DNA of 64,000 bases from Nannobrachium achirus (GCA_963921795.1 OY997639.1:48834895-48898894); one strand, 5' to 3'; counted from the first letter of the stretch, positions 13,101 through 23,010 are shown. Program-made: numbers and translations. The notes: generated by a model from the letters alone, not told the origin.

Positions 13101-16100
13101 TTGGAAATCCGTTCAGGCATTCATGAGATATCAGCCATTATGTTTTTACATTATGTAAACAAACATGGCTGCCATGTTTGAAAGATGGGGTTTGTTATGG
13201 GGGTTAAACATGCAATTTCGCGATCGCAATCGTGCCTAATACATTTTTGGAGGTCCAAAAAATATTTTTGGAAAAAAAAAAAAAAAACTCTGGAAACTCT
13301 GGGTTGGCACAGGTAAGGTACTATATAAATCTGGAAACTCGGGGTTGGCACCAAAGAGGTTAAAATGGATTCAAAAGAAAAATCTCATAAATGTACACAA
13401 ATATATTTTAGTACTAAGGCTCTTCACATTGTACTTGGTTAAATCACATGTGGTAACAATAACAGCCTCAAGTCTTCTTGGGGAATTATTCTGCAAGCTT
13501 GGCATGCCTTTTTTTGTGTCTACCATTCTCCCTGGCAGACTCATTCCAACTTTGCCAGGTTGGATGGGAAGCATCATTGAGTGAACAGCTATTTTCAACT
13601 GACTCTCCAGAGGTTGTTGTGACACTTGAAATCGTCTTAGACCTGTGAGAGAGATTGTGTCATGGCACAGATCTGTGGAACGACAATGCAATGTCTGCAG
13701 CATTGAAAATGCCTTAGAGCATGATAGCCTCCATCCTTCTCAAATGGAAGAAGTTTGGAACTACCGACAGTCGTCTTCCCAGTTCCAAACTCCCAGCCAA
13801 ACTGAGTAATCAGGGAGGATGGTTACCTGTCAGACCTTTTACCTGTAACCAAGAACCCTCTGGTCTATGAATGAGATCTAGAGCTTCTTTGTGGAGGTGT
13901 GAACCTTGCATAAGGACAGCAGCCAGTGCAGCACTCCACCAATCAAGCCTTGATGGTAGAGAGGCCAGACGGAAGCCATTCCTCACTGAAAAGTCACGTG
14001 TCAGCCAGCTGGAAGTTTGCCAAAAAGCATGTGACCGACTCTCAGACCATGAGTAGCACAATCCTCTGGTCTGATGAAATGAGATCGAACTATTTGGCTA
14101 CATTTCCTTTTGGCCTGTGTTTGGAGGAAACCAAGCCCTGAGCATCACCTCATTAATACCATCCCTATAGACTAACTGGTGGCAGCATCATGTTGTCAGG
14201 GTTCTTTTCTATGACAGTCAGATATAGAATATAGATATATATCCTGATTGAAAAGGTGTTCCATGGTGCTCAGGATTCCATGCTAGGGGCAAAGGTTTAG
14301 ATTTCATTTACAAGACAACGACCCGAAGCATACATCCAAGCAAATACACTAGAGTGGCTCAGACAGAGTCTTGACCTGAACGCAATAGACTGAATAGAGC
14401 ATCTCTATGGAGTCCTGAAAATGCTTGTGTACCAATGCTCTCCATCCAACCTGGTTGACCTTGGAACGATTCTGCCAAGAATAATGGGAAACTTCCAAAA
14501 AAGATGTGCCAAGCTTGTAGGAACATTCCCAAGAACACTTGAGGCTTTCATTGTTGCCAACGGTGCCAAAGGAGTACTTAACTAAATGGGAGATTTCAGT
14601 CTTAGATTTTTAATACATTTAACAAACAACAAAAGTGTTAATCAATGTAGAGTATTGTGTGTAGAATAGGTAAAAAAGAAAATGGGATTCATTTTAACAT
14701 GAGTCTAAAACATAATAATTATGTGGAAAACCTGAAAGGCTACTTAACATCTTGACAATTTTTACATTTTAAATTGTTCTAAAAAAGAAAATTCAAATCC
14801 AACTTATTTCATTTACTTTCCCTTTGATGATGGTTTGACTTTGGCTGCAGCCTACATATATTTGAACCCCAATCTTCACCTTGCCCGATTTTAGTTTACC
14901 TTGCTGTGTGTGTTGGCCAGGTATGAAGATGAAAGGAGATCTTATTGATCTTATGAAAGAACATATGACTGACCAGAGTTTCGTCTAAATTAGAGCTCTA
15001 GATGTACTAACCTTTTCGTTGAATTTGTAACTTGTGTGAGTCCAACATGAATAATGCAGGGAGAGAAAAGAAAAAAGAAAAAAATCTACGGTAGTTTGAG
15101 ATTGGCACTGATAGTGAGCCTGACTTGACTCCTAAGGGGAAACTAGAATCTGTGGGATGATTGCATGGTTAGAGCATCTGTTTCTATATCACATGAGAGG
15201 GAGTGCTAGGTCTACATTGGTACAGCAAGCCAGCTTCTTTGTAACATACACATTGATTTGTATATGTTTACATTTATTGTGCAACCAGTGAAATAAGAGT
15301 TGTTTTAGTGGCAAGTGTGATCTTTGCACTGCATAATTTGTTACAGTGTACCAACCATTAGGTCATTAGAAAGTAGAACACCTCATACAGATAGGCAAAA
15401 GTCTCTGTGCTGTTATACTCTTGTCAGCATGCCCATGGAATGCCACGTATCCAATCAAATTACTTTGTTGGAACTAATTGTAGGAATGAAAACAATACAG
15501 CGGGACAAGAAAGTGATAGTTTGTTTTTCTATTTGCTGTAATTCTTCTGTAGGAGTATGCAGAGTTCCAGTATCAGTTTGTTTTTCTAATTGCTGTAATT
15601 GTTCTGTAGGAGTATGCAGAGTTCCAGTAACAGTTTGTTTTTCTATTTGCTGTAATTGTTCTCTAGGAATATGCAGAGTTCCAGTACCGACGGAGACACC
15701 GGCAGAGGAGACGAGGCGACATGTCTAGTCTGCGTAGCAACACTCCTGATCCTGATGACGAGAGCACTTTAGGTACTGCAGTAGGATTGTGTACTGCATG
15801 CTTTTCAAAGAACATTATATTTTTTAGGATACATACTATCCCAGTGATTCTCAACCTGTGGGTCGGGACCCCCAGGGGGGTCGCCAAATTATTTTGGGGG
15901 GTCCCCAGATGATTAACTTAATGTGAAACATTGTTTTATCATTCAACAGTAAACAAACCAACATAAAGTGTAAGTGTATCTGCACATTTCTTAAGTGACA
16001 ATTTAAGGACTTTTTAATACCTCTAAAATGACAAATTAAACATTGGTCAAATTGTCAAATATTAGAGGCAGAAATTGTGAAAATAGCCGATCTACATGCT

Positions 16101-19100
16101 CACGCCGCCTCGCAACGAGAGGCGGTGTGAGCATGTAGATCGGCTATTTTCACAATAGAACCATGTTATACAAAATGTAATACCTCAACTCTTAGTGCTC
16201 GTCAGCGTGAGGATCCCCAATTAAAATATGATTATTTTGCGGCCTGAAAAGGTTGAGAACCACTGTACTATCCTATGTGTGAGTATGGGGAAAAAGTTTT
16301 GAAGGGCTATTGCTGTAGGCAGAGACATTTGGGAATCCATCTTTAATCTTTCATCGTAACTTTGGGTAACAAGCCAAAATGTGAAAACCACAGTTTTAGA
16401 CTGTTGTTCACTTATGAGCAATAGACAGCAATCAGTTATTTATTTAACTCATGCCCATTACACTGATTACTTGCTTTTGCCCATGGAGTTGAAGATGAAT
16501 AGGTTTGCACTTAAGAAATAAACTATTAGTCTCTGTTGTGCCAAAGAAGATTGATTGAGGGCAGAAAAATTACTCAGTCAATTTTAGATGGTGTTCTCCA
16601 GACAAAATGCTGAATGGCACATTGGAAAATGTCCTTTCAGTTAGCCATTACTTGCTAATTCTGCAGTGTTTACTGGAAGGATGTTGTTGTACTGTTGCCT
16701 ATTGGCAATTTCACACTTTTGTTCTTTTATACAGATATGCAGGACATTGGAAGTGGACACAGACAAGGTCCTCTGACGGTAAGTCGATTGTCTTCAGTTT
16801 CATGTCTCCAAGACAGGCTTCTGGTACATGTTAGGGCATTGACGACTCAAGTCTTTTTCAAGTCTTTTTCAAGTCGACGCGACTTACTGTAAAGTCGAAG
16901 TTGAGTCGATCCATCGTCATCATATAGACGGGGGGGTGGGGGGGAGTCGGACGGTCGGACGGAGAAACCACACTGACACACTGCTGTTCAGCTTGAGCAA
17001 CTTGTATTAAAAGATCTGTGTCTTGACAACTGTCATTCAATATCAATTATTATATTATAAAACACAGTAGGCCTACCTTTAGCCCTATAGCCAGGCTATT
17101 TGAAAATAGACGATCTACAATCTCACAGCGTGTCACGCTGCAACGCTATGATCACAGCAGCTGCAGCCCTTGATCAAGCCTAATTAATTTATTCACCGTC
17201 CCGCGACGGTGTTGCGTGCAGAGAATAGCAGACCTCCAAGTTCTCATAAGGGCACATCCGCGATGCAATGTTGAGTGACTTGTAGGCTACTGTATGAGTG
17301 AAGCAGTGAAGCTTGTAACCTTCAGGCAGCTGTTCTCAGCACAATGCCGTCCGTCGCGGCGTCCGGGTGAAGTTAAATGTCTCGCTAGGAGCGTACCACA
17401 CGTCTCACCAGCCAACAAAGAAGAGGTATGAATGAACTGAAACATGCCTGGTCCCCAAAATAACACATTTGGGGAATTGATTACATGAAACAGGCACCTA
17501 GGCATGCAGTCTAAAATGTATTTTTCCTCTTTTTTTTTTTCCTCCTTCGACTTTCCCTGATGAGAGTCGACTTATGTAATCAAGTCGATTGAGTAGATTT
17601 TTTGGTTAATGCCCTGGTACATGTTGTAAGTAAAGAGTATAGATGGTTGAGACTGGCTGCCTGCTGCTCAATCTGTATGCAGAAGTACTGTGTTTCTAAA
17701 ACACACATTTCAGGTTCTCCCCTTAACTCTAACAGTGTACAAATGGAACCAAATGAACCCTAACAGGTTTATTTGGTTCCAATTTGTACACTGAGTTACA
17801 GACTTGTAATGGTCAATTTAGACCCCCCTAAAGGAACCCACAGAGTCCCTGGAATCCACTTTGAGAACCACTGCAGTAGCATATAGCTAACATTAAGTAG
17901 CTTGTAGTAATCCCAATAGAGATGCACTAATGTGTATAGGCAGGTGTATGTACTGTAGGTTGGGAAAGCGGCACAGTTGAAGCCTTGAAGGGGTGCCAGT
18001 GATAGGCTGTATAGTGCCGGGTGTCCAGAAGGTGGCGTACCTGCTTGCTGCTCCAGTCCATTTTCCATAGCTTCATTTGATTGGCTTTGCAGCAGTCAGT
18101 TGTGCACTGAGCTTAATCCTGACACGAGCACTGGTTGAAATCAAAAGAGTACACAATACTATCTTCAGTGTTAATTTAACTCTGAAAGTGTGGCATTTGT
18201 ACACACTCAGAGTTGGAACAGAGCCACATAGACACTCCCAAGTGAAAATGATCGATTCCCAAATGATTGGGTAGGCTGTTTTGCATTAATGATTTTTGGG
18301 GGGTTAGGGTTGTTGGTCTGGCAATGTGCCAAGCATGTACTATTGTAGAGGAAACACTGACACCACAGTCCCCAAAATAAGTGGAAATGAAATTGCAGCA
18401 AACTTTGTTGCTGCAAAAGTTTGTTTTCTCAAAAGATTTTGGCTGTGACTTTCCTATTGCATTCTGAATAGTATTCTGAATGTGGGCATCAGTTGTGCTT
18501 CGCTGGCCACCCTGCTTTACAATAGAGAGAGAGAGTATAGCACATAGGTTTCCACCCGACAGCAATGTGTTTGTGCGTCAACGGGTGAAGTAAGCAGACT
18601 GCTGCTCTGTTTTGCGTTAGATTTAGCCATGTGTACTAAAATCAGGAGTGAAAGGGTGAAAAAAATAATTAATGGTAATGCCAGTTCTATTCTCGGATGT
18701 TGATGAAGATGAGTTACTATTGAGGGACTGTTGTAAACTGAAACGGCTAATTTCACTAGAGAAGCAACATGGAATATTCTCTGATTTTTCAAAGGTTAGT
18801 GAAAATCTCTGAAAGCGTGGCAGGGTACGACATAAGTCGAAAAACTATGTTGGCAGTCAATGAATTAAAATGTCTCCAAAAAACATTATTCTTTGTGTAT
18901 TTCTATCTTTTTACTAGGGTCTCGGTTCTTTGGAGGACGACGATCCCAACATTCTATTGGCCATTCAGCTTTCACTCCAGGAGTCTGGGATGACAGGGGA
19001 GGGGACCAACCAGGACTCCCTAGCCAATGAAGCATCACTCTGCGCTATCGGCACATCTCTGCCCTCTAGGTTAGAACAGAGCAACCCGAGTGTGGATGTC

Positions 19101-19877
19101 CTCCACAGAGTGTCTCTGAGCAGCACAGAGCTGCTGGACCTGGGAGATAACCTGGCAAGGCTGGGCAACATCAACATTACCAGCCCATACTCTGCTTCTG
19201 CAGGTATTCCCACCTCTGTCCCTTCTCAGTACTGCGACAATCACCACCGGCCCTTCAGCGGTTCTGTGCCAATATCGTTGGCTCCTGGTGGCAGCGGCTC
19301 ATCAACGGGTCTCTTCTCCTCCTCCAGTGATACACTGGACTCCACTACATGCGGCAGCCAGGACCCTTCCTCGTCCTCTGTGGCAGCAACCAACGCCAAT
19401 CTGCTGGGTAACATCATGGCGTGGTTCCACGACATGAACCCCCAAGGCATCACGCTGGTCCCTGCCCTCTCCTCTGAAACTGACACGGACGCAGACCTGG
19501 GCACTCTCCACCCAGCCCGGGGAGGTGGTGAAGGAGAGCACCTGGAGGAGGAGGAGGAGGAGAAAGGGGTCGATGTTCTTTTGGAAATCCCGAAGCCTCA
19601 GGAAGGGATGGTGGACAATTCTTTCTGTCCTCAGAGACTGACTGACCTGGAGGAGAAGGAGGCTGCGGCTGTGGCTACGAGGCCCACACAATTAGACCTG
19701 GTAGGTTTGGACACTGTGTCACTACCTTACAATGCCACCGTGGACGCAGGTGGCAAGGATACTGAGCGGGGCAGCGCAAAGGTCTGCAACCGCGTCGACA
19801 CTCCAACCTGTGACAACATGTCCGAGCTGCCCAGTAGCAGCTCCTCTGAGTGGGAGGACCAAGTGCACTTGGTGTGA
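1..19877 (+). CDS. ankib1: ankib1, 3' half (RBR E3 ubiquitin ligase), 10 coding exons in window
   Basis: Ankyrin repeat and IBR domain-containing protein 1, an Ariadne-type RING-between-RING E3 ligase that receives ubiquitin from an E2 on a RING2 cysteine and passes it to substrate. Exons: 1-8, 3971-4105, 7298-7384, 7793-7859, 8413-8558, 8985-9163, 9353-9404, 15667-15772, 16735-16778, 18918-19877. Phases match at every junction, giving about 593 residues in the window. The mammalian protein is about 1,090 residues, so ankyrin repeats, RING1, IBR and the catalytic part of RING2 lie off the left edge. Visible here are the last RING2 zinc ligands ([13 protein letters not shown]), an Ariadne-like helical region ([20 protein letters not shown] through WDWEYLGF), a basic stretch ([11 protein letters not shown]), a ubiquitin-interacting motif ([18 protein letters not shown]), the conserved [15 protein letters not shown] block and the family C-terminus QVHLV. 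Identification rests on recalled family sequence and is very strong. A paralogue letter (a/b) cannot be assigned. Confidence 0.96.
9..3970 (+). other. ankib1: ankib1 intron, left edge
   Basis: Intron following the partial exon. It has CA and CACG microsatellites at 39-115, a (AG)n run near 1524-1545, a retroelement-like 3' tail ending (TTA)n near 1195-1285, and a foldback repeat at 3346-3644. No coding exon was found between 9 and 3970. Confidence 0.7.
3346..3644. repeat. Foldback (MITE-like) element
   Basis: Imperfect inverted repeat of about 100-base arms. The left arm reads 'agcagtggcattttctggtt..' and the right arm ends '..aaccagaaaatggctgccactgc'. The inner parts 'gattcatgacc' and 'ggtcatgaatc' also pair around an AT-rich centre near 3465. 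No clear TSD seen. Confidence 0.65.
3971..4105 (+). CDS. ankib1: ankib1 exon: end of RING2
   Basis: 45 codons, phase 0/0, with acceptor cctcttag and donor gtaaaa. It encodes [13 protein letters not shown] with zinc-ligand cysteines, then [15 protein letters not shown] and a Glu/Gln-rich helix start ending in MTVE. A long CA repeat begins 16 bases into the following intron. Confidence 0.96.
4121..4186. repeat. (CA)n microsatellite just after an ankib1 donor
   Basis: About 33 CA units starting 16 bases downstream of the 5' splice site at 4105. Confidence 0.97.
4470..5021. repeat. Two tandem 276-bp units
   Basis: 4470-4745 and 4746-5021 are equal in length and almost identical, both running from 'ctggtaacctgaaagcc' to 'gactaagcaatg'. 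Each includes the first 165 bases of the hAT-like element that is complete at 4857-6652, so the duplication happened after that insertion. Confidence 0.92.
4857..6652. mobile_element. Non-autonomous hAT-like transposon, 1.8 kb
   Basis: Terminal inverted repeats TAGGGCTGCACG and CGTGCAGCCCTA, flanked by the perfect 8-bp duplication GTGCCAAC (4849-4856 and 6653-6660). There is no transposase-like reading frame inside. It contains a nested inverted-repeat element (5717-6570). It sits in the ankib1 intron 4106-7297. Confidence 0.88.
5717..6570. mobile_element. Foldback element nested in the hAT copy
   Basis: Ends CAGGGGTTAA and TTAGCCCCTG. Inner arms of about 200 bases (roughly 5895-6115 and 6320-6525) are inverted copies, both containing 'agcatccggcagtttctaca' or its complement. 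A G-run lies at 5828-5845. The TSD is ambiguous in AT-rich flanks (TAAATA on both sides). Confidence 0.7.
7298..7384 (+). CDS. ankib1: ankib1 exon: Ariadne domain, first helices
   Basis: 29 codons, phase 0/0, acceptor gtcgtag and donor gtaagc. The product [20 protein letters not shown] then FKNHEHSYQ matches the conserved family segment after RING2. Confidence 0.96.
7793..7859 (+). CDS. ankib1: ankib1 exon: Ariadne domain helix
   Basis: 67 bases, entering in phase 0 and leaving one base over. Acceptor ataccag, donor gtgagt. Encodes [20 protein letters not shown] plus SG; the split codon completes to Arg in the next exon. Confidence 0.95.
7903..7994. repeat. Two adjacent perfect hairpins
   Basis: 7903-7931 has 13-base arms GCTCTTTCATGGA and its complement; 7963-7994 has 15-base arms CCTGGTAACACAAAA and its complement with a 2-base loop. 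They lie about 45 and 104 bases downstream of an ankib1 donor (7859) and may be the core of a small foldback element. Confidence 0.75.
8413..8558 (+). CDS. ankib1: ankib1 exon: Ariadne domain core
   Basis: 146 bases after a T-rich tract and cccag acceptor; donor gtgctg. Encodes [40 protein letters not shown] and LMQ, nearly identical to the vertebrate family. Confidence 0.96.
8985..9163 (+). CDS. ankib1: ankib1 exon: Ariadne domain C-terminal half
   Basis: 179 bases, phase 0 in and two bases over at the end; acceptor tcaatag, donor gtgagg. Encodes [40 protein letters not shown] and [19 protein letters not shown]. Confidence 0.96.
9353..9404 (+). CDS. ankib1: ankib1 exon: WDWEYLGF segment
   Basis: 52 bases, acceptor ctttcag, donor gtactg. 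Encodes [18 protein letters not shown] once the split Ser codon is joined. WDWEYLGF is the counterpart of the Trp-containing end of the Ariadne fold. Confidence 0.95.
10690..10970 (+). repeat. Dispersed repeat, copy 1
   Basis: Shares about 280 bases with 12993-13271 in the same orientation, including 'gtgcacggatcatgcac', 'gaaatccgttcaggcatt' and 'gtttgaaagatggggtt'. Family not recognised. Confidence 0.85.
12217..12663. mobile_element. hAT-type MITE with 8-bp TSD
   Basis: Ends CAGGGGTCTTCAA and TTGAAGACCCCTG, with perfect duplication CCCTAGCT at 12209-12216 and 12664-12671. It contains half of the recurrent hairpin (12473-12514, 'gaaaatagcagatctataag'). Confidence 0.9.
12993..13271 (+). repeat. 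Dispersed repeat, copy 2
   Basis: Second copy of the 10690-10970 repeat in the same ankib1 intron, diverged by scattered substitutions. Both copies end in an A-rich stretch after 'ggtccaaaaaa'. Confidence 0.85.
13430..14750 (+). mobile_element. Degenerate, rearranged Tc1-like transposon
   Basis: Transposase remnants on the + strand in shifting frames: [17 protein letters not shown], then [12 protein letters not shown] and ILWSDE near 14050, then a block with 'gacaacgaccc' and 'catccaacctggttgac', then the 3' end 'gtgccaagcttgtag' near 14510. The left part, 13450-13620, is an inverted copy of the transposase 3' end. Many frameshifts; inactive. Confidence 0.85.
15518..15686 (+). repeat. Three tandem 57-bp copies of an intron-exon boundary
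   Basis: Three near-identical units (15518-15574, 15575-15631, 15632-15686). Each contains a T-rich tract, an AG acceptor and about 20 bases of ankib1 exon start reading EYAEFQ. Possible acceptors precede 15553, 15610 and 15667. Only the third continues into [12 protein letters not shown]; the second reads EYAEFQ then TAA, and the first reads 18 residues then TAG. Confidence 0.93.
15667..15772 (+). CDS. ankib1: ankib1 exon: basic RRRHRQRRR segment
   Basis: 106 bases, phase 0 in and one base over; donor gtactg. Encodes [18 protein letters not shown] then [17 protein letters not shown]. The preceding exon ends in ASPE, giving family-like ASPE-EYAEFQ. The start was chosen as the third of three tandem acceptors because it alone stays open. 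Confidence 0.94.
15842..16265. mobile_element. hAT-type MITE (CAGTGATTCTCAACC family), intact
   Basis: 424 bp with termini CAGTGATTCTCAACC and GGTTGAGAACCACTG and perfect 8-bp duplication TACTATCC at 15834-15841 and 16266-16273. It carries a near-perfect 83-bp hairpin at 16074-16156. Related copies at 57026-57425 and 58545-58691. It lies in the ankib1 intron 15773-16734. Confidence 0.92.
16074..16156. repeat. Recurrent hairpin, fullest copy in the left half
   Basis: About 38-base arms from 'attgtgaaaatagccgatct' to the complementary end with one mismatch, loop 'gcaac'. Other copies: 12473-12514, 17101-17146, 24561-24630, 29272-29342, 36706-36770, 51799-51869, 56150-56228, 57262-57320, 58651-58691 and 62879-62950. 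Confidence 0.9.
16735..16778 (+). CDS. ankib1: ankib1 small exon
   Basis: 44 bases between acceptor ttatacag and donor gtaagt. It completes an Asp codon and encodes [14 protein letters not shown]. The phase matches both neighbours. It lies in the poorly conserved linker before the ubiquitin-interacting motif. Mammalian proteins are longer here (Ser-rich), and I saw no further exon before 18918. Confidence 0.8.
16833..17615. mobile_element. DNA transposon copy with 10-bp direct flanks
   Basis: Ends AGGGCATT and AATGCCCT, flanked on both sides by GGTACATGTT (16823-16832 and 17616-17625). Subterminal stretches are rich in 'aagtcga' and 'gagtcga' motifs. It includes one half of the recurrent hairpin (17101-17146). 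Located in ankib1 intron 16779-18917; the rest of that intron shows only short repeats. Confidence 0.82.
18918..19877 (+). CDS. ankib1: ankib1 terminal coding exon: UIM and acidic tail
   Basis: 960 bases after acceptor ttactag, ending in TGA. Encodes [11 protein letters not shown] followed by the ubiquitin-interacting motif [19 protein letters not shown]-type and SLPSRL blocks, [15 protein letters not shown], a Glu-rich run and the terminal WEDQVHLV. Composition is Ser/Glu/Asp-rich and probably disordered. Confidence 0.96.
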   Translation, partial: GLGSLEDDDPNILLAIQLSLQESGMTGEGTNQDSLANEASLCAIGTSLPSRLEQSNPSVDVLHRVSLSSTELLDLGDNLARLGNINITSPYSASAGIPTSVPSQYCDNHHRPFSGSVPISLAPGGSGSSTGLFSSSSDTLDSTTCGSQDPSSSSVAATNANLLGNIMAWFHDMNPQGITLVPALSSETDTDADLGTLHPARGGGEGEHLEEEEEEKGVDVLLEIPKPQEGMVDNSFCPQRLTDLEEKEAAAVATRPTQLDLVGLDTVSLPYNATVDAGGKDTERGSAKVCNRVDTPTCDNMSELPSSSSSEWEDQVHLV

Positions 19878-22321
19878 TGTGATGGGTTGACCGGGGACAG
19901 GGAACACCACTTTGTGAAGGCCAAAAACCACTCTGGAATGCAAAGCAGACTTAAGGACTATGTATAGATTCATCATATTCATAATTCTTGAGCACTCTGC
20001 TGGAATGTATGTGGAAATGAGGCTAATACAGTAGATTGTTAGTAAGGCTGGTTAATGGTTAGACTAGGATGGATTCCTGTTGCAGTTTGCATATCCAGTC
20101 TAGAGAGGACACAGAAATGGCCTGTGTCTCTGCATATATGTGTGTGGGTGGAAATTACTGATAGAGTAGGTGGACTCTAGAGCGGATATGAGCCCTGAAC
20201 AGTAAATAGAATCCAGGCTTTCCACAGCTACTGCAGAAAGCCTGGTGAGGTGAGGTTAGGGGATGGTAGATCGATTCTCAGCTGTAGTGCAGAGATCTAG
20301 CCAGTAAAGTTGCAATCAGATCCGTTGCCTGTGTTTATTATCTCCTCCACCACATAAGCGGATAGTACTCCCCTGCTGGGGGACTGATGGCCAAGAGATT
20401 GCATTCCTGGGAAATTGGCACTAACAGAAAGACATTTAGACATTCAAATTGATAGGATCTGAAAACAAATCGTGTGCTGATTAAAAATGTGCAAGTTGCT
20501 TTTTCTAAATCTGTAATAGATTAGAAAGTAAGATAAGATATTTAGAAGATTTAGCCTCATGCATATGCAGGGTTGTGTTTTTTTATATACCGTATATATA
20601 TTTTTTCCACTGGAGTAAAAGCCTACTGTATGAGGTGGGCCAGGTTTGAGGGTGTTTTTCTTCGTTTTATTTCAGCTGTACCCAGTGGACTTGTTATTTT
20701 ATTCTAATGTAAGATTTGTACTGTAGTCTGACAAATACTTTCACCCCTGTCCATCTCTGTCTACATTATAGGTGCCAAACACTGAATAGCAAAAGCGTAG
20801 TTTGCTATCACCAAGTGGATTCTCTAAAGCAAATTGTGCCTGCTTGCTACAATCCCAATAGTTCACCAAACTGAAATTTAATATAGCCTCAAACTGAAAA
20901 ATGCCATTTTTAGATTAAAGGTGAGTTTTTTTTTGTCAAATCTCACCACAGTTTAATAAATGTATAGACACAGTAGGTACTGTGTGCTTAACAGTAATGT
21001 ATACTGTAGTGTACACACACAACCCAGAATGAGCGGGATTCTTATATTGAACTGAAAGCTGCTGAAATAGGCTTTATTCATGTCAAGGCCTCAATTTCCA
21101 GAATGCTGTACTGTTTATTTGTCAGTAAGCCTTCTACAAGCTTCAGAAACAATAAATGCAGCCACTCGGCTGTAGTCACATCAGGGTGGTAGATTACCAG
21201 TTCATCGCTATGTAACGCTATTCTTTGGATTGCATTGTAGCTGAAGGATTTTGAAGGATTCGTTTTGTTATGACAGGACCTGGCGGTGTGGCACATTTCC
21301 AAATGATAAAACAGATTAAATAGACTGCAAGCAGTGCTGCTGCTGGCATAAAACAGGAAAGTCCAGTAAAATATCTAATCATGTGATCACATTGAATCCT
21401 GCAAATTAATTAATGAAGCCTACTTTGTCGAGTCCCTGTAAACTCCTTATGCTTAAGCCATTTTAGGACCCTGCAAATCAATGGGACTGCAGTATCATAC
21501 TTGTAGAAAACAAAACATGTATGTTGTGTACTGTTCATCAAAAAAAAAAAAAAAAAACATTGAGAACTCTTGCGTAGATGTTTTCTTTCGCAAGTAATCA
21601 CAGTGCCTTTATGTCAATCACTTTTTTAAATTATTGCCACTTTTATCATGTGCTTATTTAAAATGTAATTACTAATGGTGTGTACAAAAGAAACACCTTA
21701 ATTTAAGATTATTTCTCATTGAGCTAACCAATGTCCAAATGTGACTTTTTTTTCTTCTTTTCTCAACATTTGTAGCCTGAAGGTCTTTGAGGTTTTGTAC
21801 CGTTCAAAAGGTATTAATATAGTAGAAAACACATTTGACCTGTATTGTGGGTAGCAGTTGGTTAATCCATCGCATTTTGAAACTAGTTGCATTTCATTAT
21901 TGTGCAGTAGGGCTTCTTCACATCGGTAATTTTTATACAGTAAAATTGGTTTGTCTGTACTAAGTTGTGGGTATTGACATTGGAGAAAGTTTGACTTTGA
22001 CTGTATTTATGTGTGCAGCTTATCTTAGCTGAAGGCGTTAAAACTGAAGAAACACGCCATTTAAATCCGTTATTTCCTTCATTGTCAGAGAATAAGGATA
22101 TAGAAAACTATTGATTCATTGTACTGAGTCATTTGTCTACAAAGTATGTAGCATATAAGTAAGATCAATATTTGTACGTTTCAATTATTGATTTAATTTT
22201 TCCCCGAACAGATACCTGACTGTACTGAAGTTCTTTTCATTTCTCATCATGAACACTAGCAATTCTAATGTACAGTTGTGACTGTTGAAATGTGTCTTTG
22301 AAGCTGTGAGTGCCATACGGT

Positions 22322-22413
22322 TATGCCTAATTTATACTTTGTTATACGACTGCATCGCAAACTTGTAGTTCAGCAATTTTCGGCATACAACACCGTCGTA
22401 CAACAAAGTAAAG
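22322..22413. repeat. Small inverted repeat in ankib1 3' UTR
   Basis: 'actttgttatacgac' pairs with 'gtcgtacaacaaagt' around a 50-base centre. The 'taatttatactttgtt' start is shared with the element at 24519-24805. Confidence 0.6.
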
Positions 22414-22512
22414 ATCTGGCTTTTGTGGATCTAGGATTGTTGGACTTAAGTTATGTAAATTGTGAACTGGTTTGCTAGGTGGAGGAGAAAATATTTTGTT
22501 ATTTTTCTGTAA

Positions 22513-22756
22513 GGGGCCATGTCCACCAGGGCGTTTCCCTCCCTTCCCCCCCCGGCTGAAATCTCCAGGGCGCTCACCTAAAAACCTACCCTAACTCCCC
22601 AAGATGAAAATATTTTAGCTCTCGGCAAGCAAAGACAGAAACGCCACACATGAACGCTTGAGCCTTAAATAAATGCTCAGCACCTCGTCACGCTGCTGGG
22701 GTTTCCAATAACGCTGCGCTCAGGAACAACTAAACGTCTTGATGGACATGCCCCCC
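22513..22756. repeat. Inverted-repeat MITE in ankib1 3' UTR
   Basis: 'ggggccatgtccaccagggcgttt' at the left matches, inverted, 'aacgtcttgatggacatgcccc' at the right. A C-run (22750-22766) adjoins the right end. No TSD established. Confidence 0.6.
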
Positions 22757-23004
22757 CCCCCCCCCCACCCCAGTATGCGGTGCATGAAATGGATACAAAT
22801 CTACATGGAATTCATGTTTTCCTTTGCATTTCACTTCCAATGTCCACGTGAGTTTATTTTTAAATGGCAAACACATTTTATAACACATGAAGATTTTCTA
22901 TTGTAAAGCAACTAATCCTTGAAATGCTATTTGCACTTTCATAGCCTATACTTGATACATTCCCTCTTTATATGAAAGAAAAATGTTTGATGTGTGACGA
23001 TGCC

Positions 23005-23010
23005 AATAAA
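23005..23010 (+). promoter_or_regulatory. Poly(A) signal AATAAA
   Basis: First well-placed AATAAA I noticed in the downstream half of the ankib1 3' UTR, followed within 30 bases by T-rich sequence. Confidence 0.5.

Larger units (their letters stand above)
9405..15666 (+). other. ankib1: ankib1 intron (6.3 kb), repeat-filled
   Basis: Between exons 9353-9404 and 15667-15772. It contains two copies of a dispersed repeat (10690-10970 and 12993-13271), a hAT-type MITE (12217-12663), a rearranged Tc1-like copy (13430-14750), and at its 3' end a triplicated splice acceptor (15518-15686). In 9405-10690 and 14750-15500 I see only AT-rich non-coding DNA. Confidence 0.9.

Noticed and set aside
15324..15728. 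134-codon + frame reading CRVPV..CCNCS repeats
   Set aside because: Wrong frame of the 57-bp acceptor triplication; the true exon is in another frame from 15667.
18930..19982. Minus-strand frames of up to 129 codons across the last ankib1 exon
   Set aside because: Shadows of a GC-rich coding exon; the + frame has unambiguous homology.
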